A stretch of DNA of 13,747 nucleotides, taken from Dimargaris cristalligena (Eukaryota; Kickxellomycota; Dimargaritomycetes; Dimargaritales; Dimargaritaceae). Position numbers and translations under genes: made by a program. The stretch spans positions 1 through 13,747 of the forward strand of contig JANBQC010000684.1 of NCBI GenBank assembly GCA_027576995.1, read 5' to 3'. This document shows, in pieces, positions 1 to 10,006 of the stretch (the stretch's first letter is position 1; each line of letters begins with the position of its first letter). Under the pieces are notes generated by a model, which saw only the letters and a list, made by a program, of their open reading frames with translations, was not told the DNA's origin and did not search any database.

Positions 1-1641
1 GCAATAAGTTCATTGGTTGGCTAATTAGTCCCCTATTTCGCCTAAAGAGAGCTTGGGTTGAACTATTGGGAAGGGGGTTATTCACAAAGGCTCGAGTATA
101 TGTTGAATAATTGGATTATGAAAAATCTGGGAATGCAATACAAAGAGTGAGTCCCAGCTTAGCTGTAAAATAAAACGGCCGTTGGATGCAACAGGGTGGA
201 CTGGTTAAACATTCATTTTTTACCTGCTTTCCCGCAGACTACTCAATACGCCAACTATAGTATGGGGGAGCTCATGTTTCGAAAAGACGAGAGCCGCCCT
301 GCTCATTAGGCTTGCTAAGAGTATGTAGCAAGGCAGTATACACTATAACCTATATAATGTATACCACTGTCGTATACCAAGGTACTAATCTCACCAAGTA
401 GACGGACCGGTAGGTAGTATGGAAAGAGAGCCTTTTACACAAATTTAGCTGGTACTTTGCATTTGTATATATACATATACCATACTACCAGCACTTTCCG
501 TATTCAATTTGTAAAAGCAGACCCATACAGTTAAATTTCATCTAAATAGAGGATTACTAGTCAGCACCAACCAATACCCCCCAAAAAACATAACTACCCG
601 CTCGTTTTAGTGAGATTTGGCGAGAAAGTGATTTAGGTTTTGGCTACATCCTTATATCGATTAGTAGACTAGAGCCTGTGGGTCTTTAATGCATTCAATA
701 TGTAGCGACTTAAAGTGTACTTTTATTTTGGCACAAAGGCAATGCACCTGATTACGTTTGGGCCCAATGTCGGGAAGTCTGACGATAGGTGGGTAGTTGT
801 ATGTACTCAGTAATTGGCGTTAAATAGGGGCGACTAGGCAACACCGCCAATTATGCAAATGTGATAAGGCACTCGGAAGCCTTGGTCGCGGGTCCTCCCG
901 TTTTCTCTCCGCCTGAAATTCTTTGATTCAATGTTAAAATACACCAGCATTTACCTACTCAGCCAGTGCCAAATTTGTTACACTGTGATTTTCTTCCCTA
1001 TTAATTATTCATTTTTGCAGCACCCACACCAGCCAGCTATTATTGTATCATCATTAACGACCACAAGCATTCCAGTGTAAATAAAGCAGGCCACCACTAC
1101 AATATGTAATGAATTATTTTTAGCCACCCTTTAGTCTATCGAGTCTCACCTAATCCGCTAGCCAATCCAAGTACCTATTCACATACAAAGAAAATTCGCA
1201 AAACCTTTATTCACCCATATTATTGAGGCGTAGATAGCCACAGCCAGGTTGCGTCACACAAACCAAAGCCAATGGGGAATCAACGCCAAGCGAACTCCCG
1301 CACACCACTCTCTCGCGAATGACCATGGGGTTGTGGGCTAGGTTTGGGACTATACACTAGTATATACCTTCTCGAGGAGTCGAAAAAACACAGGGACTGG
1401 TATCAGAAACGATAATTGGCTAGCCCGTTGCCTTACACAGAGATAGGTACGGAGGGACGAGGGTGGGGTTCCTCCTATATAGGCAGGTCATGCGGGTTGG
1501 CGAATTTATGAAAAGAAAACTGCCCATGAATCCCTGATCATAGTATTCTGAGTAAGGGCGGATATTCCATGTTAGTTGAAAAGCATTAGTTTTTTTATAC
1601 ACTCCCTGTTTAGTCCAAGGCGGTCTGTGCCAGGTTTACGC
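1..1641. other. Intergenic region without a supported gene
   Basis: No reading frame here has a recognisable domain or sustained codon bias, and the open stretches are of the length expected by chance. CpG dinucleotides are present throughout, unlike the right end of the window. The only structure I can support is the imperfect inverted repeat at 432-517. The last part leads into the TATA-like box and pyrimidine tract of the secreted-protein gene that starts at 1815. Confidence 0.6.
432..517. repeat. Imperfect inverted repeat (stem-loop)
   Basis: GCTGGTA at 448-454 pairs perfectly with TACCAGC at 486-492, and outside it CTTTTACA-AATT (432-445, two extra bases) pairs with AATTTGTAAAAG at 506-517. 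The loop contains the small palindrome GTATATATAC. A third match, GGTAGTATGG (414-423) with CCATACTACC (480-489), competes with the inner stem. This could be a worn MITE fragment or a chance fold; no target-site duplication was identified. Confidence 0.4.
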
Positions 1642-1650
1642 TATATATAT
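1642..1650 (+). promoter_or_regulatory. TATA-like box upstream of the secreted CAP-like gene
   Basis: TATATATAT lies about 165 bases before the ATG at 1815. A T/C-rich tract follows (about 1656-1700), a common layout of a fungal core promoter and start-site region. Retention of these elements fits a gene that was lost recently or is still transcribed. The assignment rests on position and composition only. Confidence 0.35.
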
Positions 1651-1814
1651 CGACTTGTTTTTTTCTCCCCAAAGCCCCATCTTAGTTTTATTTTATCACC
1701 CGCTTTCAAGTTAGCATTATCGCCACGATATCTGTGGGGATTACTCTCCTAGTGCATAGTGTATACCGTCTTTATCCCGTCTTTCCAACCCTAATAAGCC
1801 CCCTAACCCGCATC

Positions 1815-3014
1815 ATGTCGGTTGCCAAGCTATCCGGTAGTGTAGTCGCCGTAACCTGCCTTCTGTCGCTCGCCGTTTCCATTTCAGCGACCGGCCAATA
1901 TAGCGTGAACCCAGCCCAGGTATCTACCGAACAAAATGTATATCAGATAGGCGACTATATTCCAGGGAAAGGCATTCTTTCTTGGGCTCAGTCCCCCAGG
2001 GATCTCTTCAAACCTCCGACAGTGGACCAAACCAGGGACCAGGATTACCCTAATACCATGATGGGTCAGGCACCTCCTCTACCTCCACTCATCGAGTGCC
2101 AAGCAGGAGATTTCAAGGTTAATACCAGCTATAACCAACAGGGCGGGGAGCTAGGGACGACATACGACGGCGAGGGCAGGTCGGTTACCACCTACCAGAA
2201 TACTCCGGCTGGCTTTGATAATAACCCGCATTCAACTTTTGCAACCCCGTCGGGCTACTGGGATAATGCGTTTCCCTAACAGAATTATCCTACAAATTTC
2301 GCGATCTCTACCGGCTTTGGGAAACCTGACTATACATATCCGCACAATGGACCAGGGACAGTAGACGATCGAGCTAGTGAGCAGCCGCACCCCATCACAT
2401 CATCGGCAGGCCCGATTCGTATCCAAAAGGGCAATCAACAACACCAAGGTGCCAATGGCTGGATGCCATATGCACAGCCATCAGAAGACGACATTTCCGA
2501 TCTCATAACCGAAAAAGAGTTTTTTAATACCTGTGTTATGCTTTCCGGAAAAGCATTTTCCCAAGGTTATCCCGACGTTAGTTACTCTGTTACTTTCCAT
2601 ATTCAGGAAATTTTGCGCAGACACAGGGCCCGGGTGAAACGCGATAAAAAGCTAGCCGATCGCCCTAATCGTACCCGTAAGCCCAGAGGGCCCGATAACA
2701 ATCTGGCAAGATTATCCGAGTTTCGAAATAAACATCGATCCGGCCTGGAATCACCTTCTCTCCTCTATACATTGGAGTGGAATGCCAAACTCCAAACCGT
2801 AGTTGCGCACTTCTTCACAGGTAACCAGGGCTTTTTATGTGGTAGACTCTGGGACACCGCAGGTATCAAATCTTCTTTATTTCGGTATAGTAGTATGCCC
2901 ATCTTTAGCACTCCCAAAGAGATGGATGGGTCATTTAAATTAGTGAATGGAGCTTATGAAGCCAATAAAGTCAAGAGGGGGAAATATAATGGGTTAATAA
3001 GACATTTGTGTTGA
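1815..3014 (+). pseudogene. Secreted CAP/PR-1-like protein with an in-frame stop (probable pseudogene)
   Basis: The frame runs from ATG 1815 to TGA 3012-3014 (399 codons) with one TAA at 2277-2279; 154 codons precede it and 244 open codons follow in the same frame. The first residues form a signal peptide: Lys5, a hydrophobic core (about 8-24) and likely cleavage near Ala25, so the product would be exported. Residues about 30-290 are a low-complexity linker rich in Gln, Asn, Tyr, Pro, Thr and Gly. Its composition is the same on both sides of the TAA, which argues for one original gene. From about codon 297 the sequence resembles the CAP/SCP/PR-1 fold: a helix with FRNKHR, then LEWNAKLQ (about 320-327), then FFTG (333-336) where family members often have HTG. 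The later GEN and SPGH signatures are not recognisable. Third codon positions are mixed, unlike the homeodomain gene. A CAA-to-TAA change is the simplest explanation. Readthrough, or an intron ending at 2282, are alternatives. The CAP assignment is from recognition only. The upstream in-frame GTG at 1734 was rejected as start because the signal peptide begins at 1815. Confidence 0.55.
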
Positions 3015-3100
3015 TTGATTAGGGGGATGCTGGAATAGTTATGGCGGGATCTGGGAGGATTCGGCGAATCTTGACAGGTAGAGGATAACCAGGTCCCGGC

Positions 3101-3111
3101 GGGGGGGGGGG
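3101..3111. repeat. Homopolymer G tract (11 bases)
   Basis: Eleven consecutive G residues follow CCCGGC, about 90 bases after the end of the CAP-like frame. Tracts of this kind are prone to slippage and sequencing error, so the exact length is uncertain. Confidence 0.8.
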
Positions 3112-3973
3112 TTATAAACCCAATATGCTGACCCCCGGGAGAGAGAGTCCAGATGAGCTAAAATGATGCTGACAATATCTCTAACAGAGACTCGGGTCGA
3201 CGGTAAAATGATTAAAACATTCTAGATTTAACGAGTAATGGTTCGTTTATAATCGAAGAATCCGGATATATGGTGCTGGCGAATCTGACTTAATTTGGAT
3301 GACAACCTTCGTGCAACTTGCCCATATTAGGCCTAATTGTACCCTAATAACTCACGGTAGCACCTTCTACAGCAAAGATCTCCTAGTCTATTACTCGGTT
3401 GTTACCATTAGAGTCTTCCAGCTATTAATTGTCTTTGACCAACATCCCTAGTATCCGCTTATAAACAACCCCGCACTATTGTATAAGCAAATAAATATAC
3501 TACTCAGGTTCCATAATTGTTTGTTTTCTAGCCCATATTACCTTCTGTTTATTTAATAGACCCTTATATACTCACCCTCACAACAATAAATATGCAAGTG
3601 GCTATATTTATCAGCATCGTCCTACTGTGGTTTGCTGTACCTATCAAGTAATAGACATTTGTTAAAGATACTCACAGTGCCATACCCAATAGAAACCTAC
3701 ACACATAGACTCTTGGTTGATTAAAAGTGGCCAACCCATGTGGCCATTTCCCCATGTGTATGTAACCATATTGTATTAACTGCAGTACTTCATGAATATG
3801 GAAATAATAATTATTTGACTACCTGAACCAACAAGTTATTCCCAACTAACAAGGTGCCTTTACTTGCACAGCTGATTTAGCAAGGGCCCAATTTTCTCTA
3901 GCCGGCATCTCTGGTGAATCACCGCCACAGAGCTTTCTTTCATCACATGTGTACTTTTTGACAGCACATGCTG

Positions 3974-3993
3974 TATATATATATATATATATT
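3974..3993. repeat. TA dinucleotide microsatellite
   Basis: An uninterrupted TA repeat of about nine and a half units follows a short inverted repeat (ACAGCA/TGCTGT, 3961-3974). It is a simple-sequence repeat in intergenic DNA. Confidence 0.85.
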
Positions 3994-4809
3994 AATGTAG
4001 GTCACAAGCATTTGTAATAAATATCAACATTTACTATTGCACTTAATCCACCAATCGCTAAAATTACATACCAATACAAATACATCTATATTTCCTTGGC
4101 CCTTTTGGCTCAAGCAACTCGGTACCACTTGGTAAATATGGGTGCCATTAGAGGGGATCCGTGGTAGTTGAATAAGAGTGCCTATTAAGTCCAGAATCCC
4201 ATAAAGGGACAATGCACTACTCATCATATTACCATCTTGTGGTCTGTATTAAATCGGCTTACTGTTGTATGGCTTCATAATGCAAGGTGTATGTTGATTG
4301 TTCGGAACTAAGGGTGTAGTCAAAAGCGAGAGTAGTTCCATCGCGGAATTGGAAATCAGGATCATATCACGACATCCTCGATTCGGACTTTCAGTATGAG
4401 AAACCGTGCCCCTGCCTCGCCTTCGGCCGTCACTTTAACCATATTGGTCACACTGAGGCCTAGTATAAGCATTCTTCTTAATGGCCTGGCTGTTGACCCA
4501 ACTCCATCTGCATGCATCTACCTGACCTTAATACCTCCGATTATCTATTGGAGTTCCCTGTATAATACGGTATTGTGAAGTCCTGACTCATTAAGAGAGA
4601 TACCAAATTGAACTAAATGGCCGGTTTTATTTGCTTGATGCACACAGTTGCTCGATACAAGCGTTTATTCTTTTAATGGATTCGAGAGGTGCATACGGGA
4701 TTCGCAAATTGCAAGTCGGGCTCGGGAATCTTGTAATACAAAATTGCCGGTACCCGCAACATCACTACTTAAAATCTTAAATCAAAATCACTTTGTTAGC
4801 CAGGCATTC

Positions 4810-4825
4810 TCCATGGCGCCATGGA
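4810..4825. repeat. Perfect 16-bp palindrome
   Basis: TCCATGGCGCCATGGA is identical to its reverse complement. It lies in a gene-poor region with no assigned neighbour. A perfect palindrome of this length is only mildly unexpected in a window of this size, so a role as a dimeric protein binding site is possible but not shown. Confidence 0.7.
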
Positions 4826-6728
4826 TTTGGCGAATTGAGTATGAAAAACCCTAGTCTGAATGAATATTACCGTTACTGGAAACGAGGACAACTCATGTAT
4901 ACGTGTGAATCAGACCACTAGAGTAACCAGCCACAACGCTGTACTAGGACAGGTAGGACGTGGTAGAAATCAAAACCCATGGGGATCGGAAAACCAGCAC
5001 TAAATATATGATGCCCCTGACTTATATATACACCATTAAATCGAAAACAACAATCACATCCCGTGCAAAAATGTGGGGTGTATGCCTTTTTTGAGCCGAA
5101 ACTCGTCATTTGGCGAATTTAACTGGTTTGAAGATGAAGTACTATCGAGTTCCCATGCGGATAAGAATTGCTTCTACTTTTTACGGCAATGAATATACTA
5201 TACTATCGACCCGGCTACATCACCTCTGCCCAGGCATACCGGGCACCCCCTTACCCTACATCCCGAAATTCTCTAGGACTGAAAAAAAAACTTTTAAACA
5301 GGCGATTTTATTCGGATATTGAAACTAGCCGGGATTCCAATGTAAGTGTTCCGCCTTTTGGAAAATGCGTTTCCACTCCTATAGAGGGACATTGGCCTAT
5401 AAATAATATCTAGATCTCTCGATATGTTTAGAACATCCCCAATGATCTACCTGTTTGTTTTGACCACGTCTTTTAATAGTGGACGGGCCCCTCAATTACT
5501 AATATCAGTGGTCGACCGTCGAAGATTAACGGTCGGTGGTGGTAATCATCAATGCTCTTACGGGAGTCCCCCTGATTACTATCCTAATCACGCCTGCATC
5601 ACTTCGTACCGCCCCATTCACCTCATCACAGTTCCTTCAGTTTACCATAACACATAGGTAACCGTGGCTGCTCGGTTAAGCGGCTGGCAAGGGCAATGGC
5701 CACACACACTCAGGTAGGCCAACTTCAGTTTACCCTGCGGTGTGTATTTTTTTTTGGAAAGTATATTATAACCAGGACATAATAAACGGCAGTCAGAATA
5801 TCCTCATTAGCTCGGAGGAAGAATCGGATATTGAATTCAGCAGCCATAATATCTAAAGACTGTGGCAATGGACACTGATGCGCCAGGGGAGGCGTACATG
5901 AGAGAAGAATAGGGGGGAGATGGGGAAACTGTGACCAGGTAAGCACTCCTGATATCCCTAAACAGGAAATCTAGTATTGCTATCCTGTTTCCTCGAGAAA
6001 CCCCACATGTCCGAAACGTAGTGTACTCACTTTTTTTTTGTATTTACAGCCCCTTGGCGAGGTAGATCCAGATTGAAGTGAGCGGGTGGGAACGAATATC
6101 AGTTTAATATAGGGTGAGAAGGAATGGTTGGGGATAAATATCAGCCAATGGTGCCTGGCAGTAATCCCGGGATAGTTGGCCGATTTTTCAGGCCATCGAG
6201 AGAGATATTAGCGCTGGGTCCTTAGTTTTAGTGCCACTGAAACTAGTACTGTGTATGGAAGCAAGACAAAGGTATGGTAGGACCGCTCCATAGTCAGTCT
6301 CTTAATTTTAGCTACACTCAGCACTAGTTGGCATGAATAAGGGGAACATGGTGAGTGAGAGACTTAGGACTATATCTGATAAAGAACACATTTTTGCCGG
6401 GTGCTTGGTGGGGGGTTATTGAATTAAGAATATTGAGGAGAGTATATGGGACCCTATTACTGCACCTCACCCATTTTATTAGGCATTTATCCTGAATAGC
6501 ACCACCTGTCCTCAGGGACACTTCAATCCATTGGTGACTGTACGGCTTTTGCTTGGCCAAACCATTAATCCTTGAAGAGAATTACCCCATCTAATTTCGA
6601 ACAAGGGTCTAGTCGACGAGCCGAAAGTCGGGTTGGGGTGAGTGGATAAAATTCTTTTGAGTAGACGGGGAAGGACTACCAGAATCCTGGCTATTACCAC
6701 CTCCCACCTCCCCTCATTCCCGGAAAAG

Positions 6729-7143
6729 ATGTCGAACGCGACCACACCTTCCGTATTAGATGCCGTTTCGGCCGAAGCAGTACACTCCCTACCAGTACAC
6801 CGTGAGTTCGCTCATTCGGTATACCGCTGTTCCGCTAACCCCCCTCCCAGTCGGTCAGCGTGCAGAAGGAGTGGCGGATTCGCCTGACTGTGACAGTAGA
6901 CCCCTCCTTACCAACGTACCCCATAACTGGTCACTGAACCCCACCCACATTTGCCATGTCAATTCTCTTACGCGAGCCCTCACCGTAACCTAGGCAGTTT
7001 CCCCCTTCCCATTCCTTGACATTGAACCCCCTCCCACCCATCACCAGGCTGTCCAACGAATGGATTTAATGCGATGGTTCTCGATAGTGTTCCGGGGACA
7101 TCCGCATTCCTTGTCGAGGTCTATTCAAAGCCATACCGGTTAA
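6729..7143 (+). CDS. Hypothetical small three-exon gene (weak model)
   Basis: No known family is recognised. The model is exon 1 at 6729-6801, intron 6802-6850, exon 2 at 6851-6984, intron 6985-7047 and exon 3 at 7048-7143, giving 100 residues and a TAA stop. Intron 1 has a textbook fungal layout: donor GTGAGT, branch-like CTAAC at 6835-6839 and acceptor CCTCCCAG, 49 bases in all, and it joins two frames that are each open on their side. Intron 2 has a weaker donor (GTAACC) but a long pyrimidine tract ending in CACCAG. The leader (about 6698-6728) is C/T-rich and the ATG follows GGAAAAG, with a purine at -3. Third positions in exon 2 often end in C, as in the homeodomain gene. The product has no signal peptide or membrane segment. 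Exon 2 alone could instead run on to a TAG at 6991-6993, making a 71-residue product. All of this could be coincidence. Confidence 0.28.
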
Positions 7144-8042
7144 ACTTGTCTTGATGACGTCAGCGGAGCATAGCAGTCTTCACAACCATAAACTTTCGAC
7201 TGGGAACATAGTAGGTGGTGACCTCTCTGCCTGCCTGGAAGAGAGGGGTATTCTAATCATTTGAGCGAGGGGAATTCACTACCCCAGAACAGTGGTACAA
7301 TCACCATCTGCTAGATCAAGTGCGTCTTCATTAGTGGGTGGCTTTCCCACCAGGTTATTTTTTCAATTAACATGTAAGTCAATGTATCCGTCACTACCCA
7401 CCGTCTGCAGCTGACCACGTTTCAAGCTACAGGGTCGTCTTACCCCTCCGCAGTTCCCCTTTCCCCCGCAGGTGCAACCCCCACAACTCCCTCAATCCCC
7501 AGGTACAACAACCTGCCTTAATTATACGGTTTCGGGTGACTTGATCCGAGGAAAATAATGGACTCTACAAAGATATTATTCATTGACTGGGTTGACCATG
7601 TCTATTACATTGCTATTCAGAGAGACATACCGGAAAGTATGGATTAATGGACTCCTGAACATTACGTAGACACGTCACAATGTGCTACTCACTAGCTAAA
7701 GACTATTGGGAAACCCACCCCCCCTTTTTATGAACTCAAGTTGAGTCATAAAATACGGAGGTAACTTCGGCCTACCCTGATCGGGCCAGAGTGTTCAATG
7801 GTTTAAAACCTGATCCCCCTGTTATAAGACCGGTTTGGTGTCGTCGGTTTACTTTACACAAGATTTTCAAGATAACGCGAGAGCGAAAAAGGCCAATACG
7901 GGATTCATCCGCAATTGACCAAGTTTACTTTGATAGAGCCCTCTGGCCTGGCCAAACTGGCAGGGAACAAGTTGGTGGACTCCGTGCTATAGTACCCGAC
8001 CAGTTGCGGGACAATTAAAACTCGTTCTGATTCCATACTCTC
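7144..8042. other. Intergenic region with pyrimidine tracts
   Basis: No gene is supported. Features are a palindromic TGACGTCA (7155-7162) and a C/T-rich stretch at 7440-7510 with two CAGGT(G/A)CAAC copies that look like splice junctions but frame no convincing exon. A frame open from about 7791 to 8015 has no recognisable domain and lies in phase with the frame at 8043, separated by TAA (8016) and TGA (8028). Confidence 0.45.
7155..7162. promoter_or_regulatory. CRE-type palindrome (ATF/CREB-like site)
   Basis: TGACGTCA is the full palindromic consensus bound by ATF/CREB-type bZIP proteins, which are widespread in fungi. It lies just after the end of the 6729-7143 model and about 880 bases before the next candidate frame, so no target gene is evident. 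An 8-base match by chance is plausible. Confidence 0.25.
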
Positions 8043-8455
8043 ATGGCCAATTCAGGCCGCGTGTTACGGACTGCAGCTATTGACAGTAAGCGAGAAAAAT
8101 ACTGGCCGGATCCTAAAGTGGGCCATGGGGGAAATCCAGTGAATTATTTGATGGGGCCATACTATAGAGTTCGTTGGTGTGGGCTCGAAAGTCCATCATT
8201 CCTCCCATGGACTTCCGGCCAAATGCATGGCGGAGTTAGTGTGAGCCGTTCGTGGCAAACCCTAAAGAATTCTGGCGACTTCCCCCCCTCTCTTCCCAAC
8301 CCTTTCAGCTAGTGTCTACTGATGCGTTCTCCCACACACCAAATTTCACGATTGCTCATGGTCAACTGTTCAGGTACCTTTACGAGAGGCCCACATGGCC
8401 AAACAAAAGATCTAATAAAATGCACTGTTTCAATATACGCTGTATTTATTACTGA
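8043..8455 (+). pseudogene. Uncertain two-exon gene or gene remnant, faintly chromodomain-like
   Basis: No family is firmly recognised. A frame from ATG 8043 can be spliced from 8240 to 8309: donor GTGAGC, 68 bases, and a long pyrimidine tract ending in CCCTTTCAG. Both sides are in phase and the second part is open to a TGA at 8453-8455, giving about 115 residues. Without splicing the frame ends in TAG soon after 8308. Residues about 41-53 (YYRVRWCGL followed by Trp at about 57) have the spacing and aromatic pattern of the chromodomain strand Y-x-V-R-W-x-G-x...W seen at the ends of chromoviral Ty3/gypsy integrases, but the usual acidic residues after the last Trp are missing. The in-phase frame upstream (about 7791-8015), with two stops between, could be an older part of the same remnant. 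Chance is a real alternative because frames of 60-90 codons are expected in such DNA. Confidence 0.2.
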
Positions 8456-8950
8456 CTTATATAGATATTCATCACACCCGCTATAATCTCGGCCTTGCTG
8501 AAAAAGAAAATGCCCACTTATTTATTCAGGCACCTGTCCTAGTTTAATTTAATTGCCAGCCACTTAAGGTAGGTCCTCGCTGCATAAATTAAAGATGCTT
8601 AGCCTAGTTGGCCACTTTAGTCCCAGATATACATGCGGCTTTATAACTACCACGTTTACCCTTTTTATTTAATACTAAAGGTATGTTTAAAGCAAATTCC
8701 TTAAATCCGGCATCGTGGACTGCTCGATAACCCGGGGGGATTCCATGATTCTACTTCATACAATCTACAGTGGTATGGCGTACTATTGTGGAGCTAAGAG
8801 CAACATGATACTAGGCGAAAATGAAGAGCCCACAAACGGTATGATGTCATCGGGATGGGACCGATCGGGCCGATGAAAAGTGGAATGCGAGAAAAGGCAT
8901 CGACGGCTAATCCACCCCACTGATTCGGAAGCGACCTACCACAATAAAAC

Positions 8951-8984
<34 letters not shown>

Positions 8985-9929
8985 ATGTATTAGCCCCAGG
9001 CCCATGTTTGGCCAACCACTTACCAGATCGATGACCCTAACCAACTCACTACATATCGATGGCCTTAGAATGACGGAGCCTTGTGCAATTTAATGGGAAG
9101 TATTACAACCAACCGATTCATGTAAGGCCATGGAGTGGTGGCGGGTAATAGAATAATATAGTTTAATACATCAATTAGAGTACCCCGAGTAACTAAACCC
9201 CACATATACCTCACATTATGCGATGCCACTTGGTGCCTATGAGCCACCCCCTTTAGTCCCTAGTCCTTCCTCCTGCTTACTCCTGAGGTCAAATACACCC
9301 CACCAGTGGAAATAAGACTTCTAAATCGAAGAAAAAATGACTATACTCGCAAATCGCTACTAAGCTAGTATCACCACCATCCATCTCCTTCTGTGTGGAA
9401 TTTCAGCCGGCGTTAATTTTGCCCCCAACCCCCTCCCTCACCCTCGCTCACCAACATGCTCTAGTTAGTGGGGGGTTTCTCTCTAACCCCCTGGTATCGA
9501 AACCCCCCCTCTCAGACTTCCCTTCAGCGCCTTGGGCGGTCATCCTGGTTTTCTCGGTTCTCTGTCCGTTCAACCATAGCGTTAGCAACCCCGACTCCCC
9601 ACAGTGACCACCAAGGCGCCATGATGGGTGTGACTGAGTATGCTCCCCTTCCACCTACCCCTCTATATTCCCACTCCACCTCCCTGTGTCTAGTCCGCCT
9701 TGCACCTTCTGCGCCCCACCCTGTGTCGGCTATGTAAACTACAATCATCTCGTAAATGAAGTCACCCCCACGTCCACCAATCTCCACAAATAGGGATTCG
9801 TGATGGAATTGGTTGGGTGGGGGGACAATCACTAAAAGGGCAGCCCAGTTGATTTCAAAACTAGTTTTCTGCTCAAGAACAGAGAGTGAGGGATCGTCCA
9901 AGCGTTCAGCTCATTTCCTACCCGCTCGG
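8456..9929. other. Intergenic region; right half strongly pyrimidine-rich
   Basis: No gene is supported. The left part holds a compound microsatellite (8949-8990). From about 9240 the + strand is rich in C and T, with many C runs. Overlapping open frames at 9395-9737 on the + strand and 9524-9901 on the - strand follow from this composition, since few stop codons form in C-rich DNA, and their translations are Pro/Ser/Leu-rich without a domain. This stretch may be part of the regulatory region of the homeodomain gene. Confidence 0.5.
8949..8990. repeat. Compound microsatellite (AT)n(GT)n
   Basis: About eleven AT units are followed directly by about six GT units and then GTATGTAT. The AT-to-GT transition is typical of a repeat that expanded after a point change. 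It is simple-sequence DNA in a gene-poor stretch. Confidence 0.85.
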
Positions 9930-9946
9930 CCAATTAATATAAAAAG
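9930..9946 (+). promoter_or_regulatory. CCAAT plus TATA-like element upstream of the homeodomain gene
   Basis: CCAAT (9930-9934) is followed by TATAAAAAG (9938-9946), about 345 bases before the ATG at 10291. A C/T-rich stretch follows (about 10020-10180), and there is no ATG from 10087 to 10290, as expected of a long leader. If transcription starts 30-40 bases downstream, the message carries the two upstream ORFs described below. A later start in the pyrimidine tract would leave them out. Confidence 0.35.
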
Positions 9947-9979
9947 AACGGACCATTGCTTCCTAAATCAATTCTAACG

Positions 9980-10006
9980 ATGATATCCACTTGTATCTGC
10001 CAATGA
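9980..10006 (+). promoter_or_regulatory. Upstream ORF 1 in the putative leader (8 codons)
   Basis: ATG at 9980 opens a frame of eight codons ending in TGA at 10004-10006. The stop overlaps the ATG of the next upstream ORF in the sequence ATGA. It matters only if the leader begins before 9980. Short leader ORFs of this kind often dampen translation of the main frame in fungal regulators. Confidence 0.25.

Larger units (their letters stand above)
3015..6728. other. Long gene-poor region
   Basis: Open frames in these 3.7 kb are short, scattered over all frames and without recognisable domains. Frames at 4396-4578, 5110-5413 and 5424-5657 are of chance length. The region holds a G11 run (3101-3111), a TA microsatellite (3974-3993) and a 16-bp palindrome (4810-4825). 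About 3660-3900 is low in CpG but not free of it over a comparable length to the right end. A frame shortly after 3014 reads WNSYG, faintly like a CAP signature, but this is too weak to extend the pseudogene. Confidence 0.55.

Noticed and set aside
853..860. ATGCAAAT octamer
   Set aside because: It matches the animal POU-factor site, which has no meaning in a fungal context, and an 8-base match is expected by chance occasionally.
2277..2279. Reassignment of TAA to glutamine in the nuclear code
   Set aside because: The homeodomain frame ends in TAA with no TAA inside it, and one interrupted frame is better explained by a point mutation.
2821..2862. Short intron GTAACC...CGCAG within the CAP-like region
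   Set aside because: At 42 bases it would be very short and has no branch-site sequence; the frame is open through it, so no intron is needed.
4396..4578. Short hydrophobic frame starting with ATG, resembling a small membrane protein
   Set aside because: Sixty codons is within chance length for this DNA. There is no codon bias, no promoter-like layout and no recognisable family.
5110..5657. Cluster of short forward frames with a perfect GTAAGT donor at 5342
   Set aside because: Tested joins to the nearest acceptor-like AG (about 5479) give a second exon that stops after about 20 codons. No branch site is well placed and no domain appears.
6575..6625. Possible tRNA T-loop (TTCGAA context) on the reverse strand
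   Set aside because: No matching T stem, D arm or anticodon stem could be drawn around it. A scan for TTCGA/TTCAA contexts elsewhere also found no tRNA.
9395..9901. Overlapping frames on both strands in the C-rich region
   Set aside because: Low stop-codon density follows from the base composition, and the translations are Pro/Ser-rich or Arg/Gly-rich mirror images without domains.
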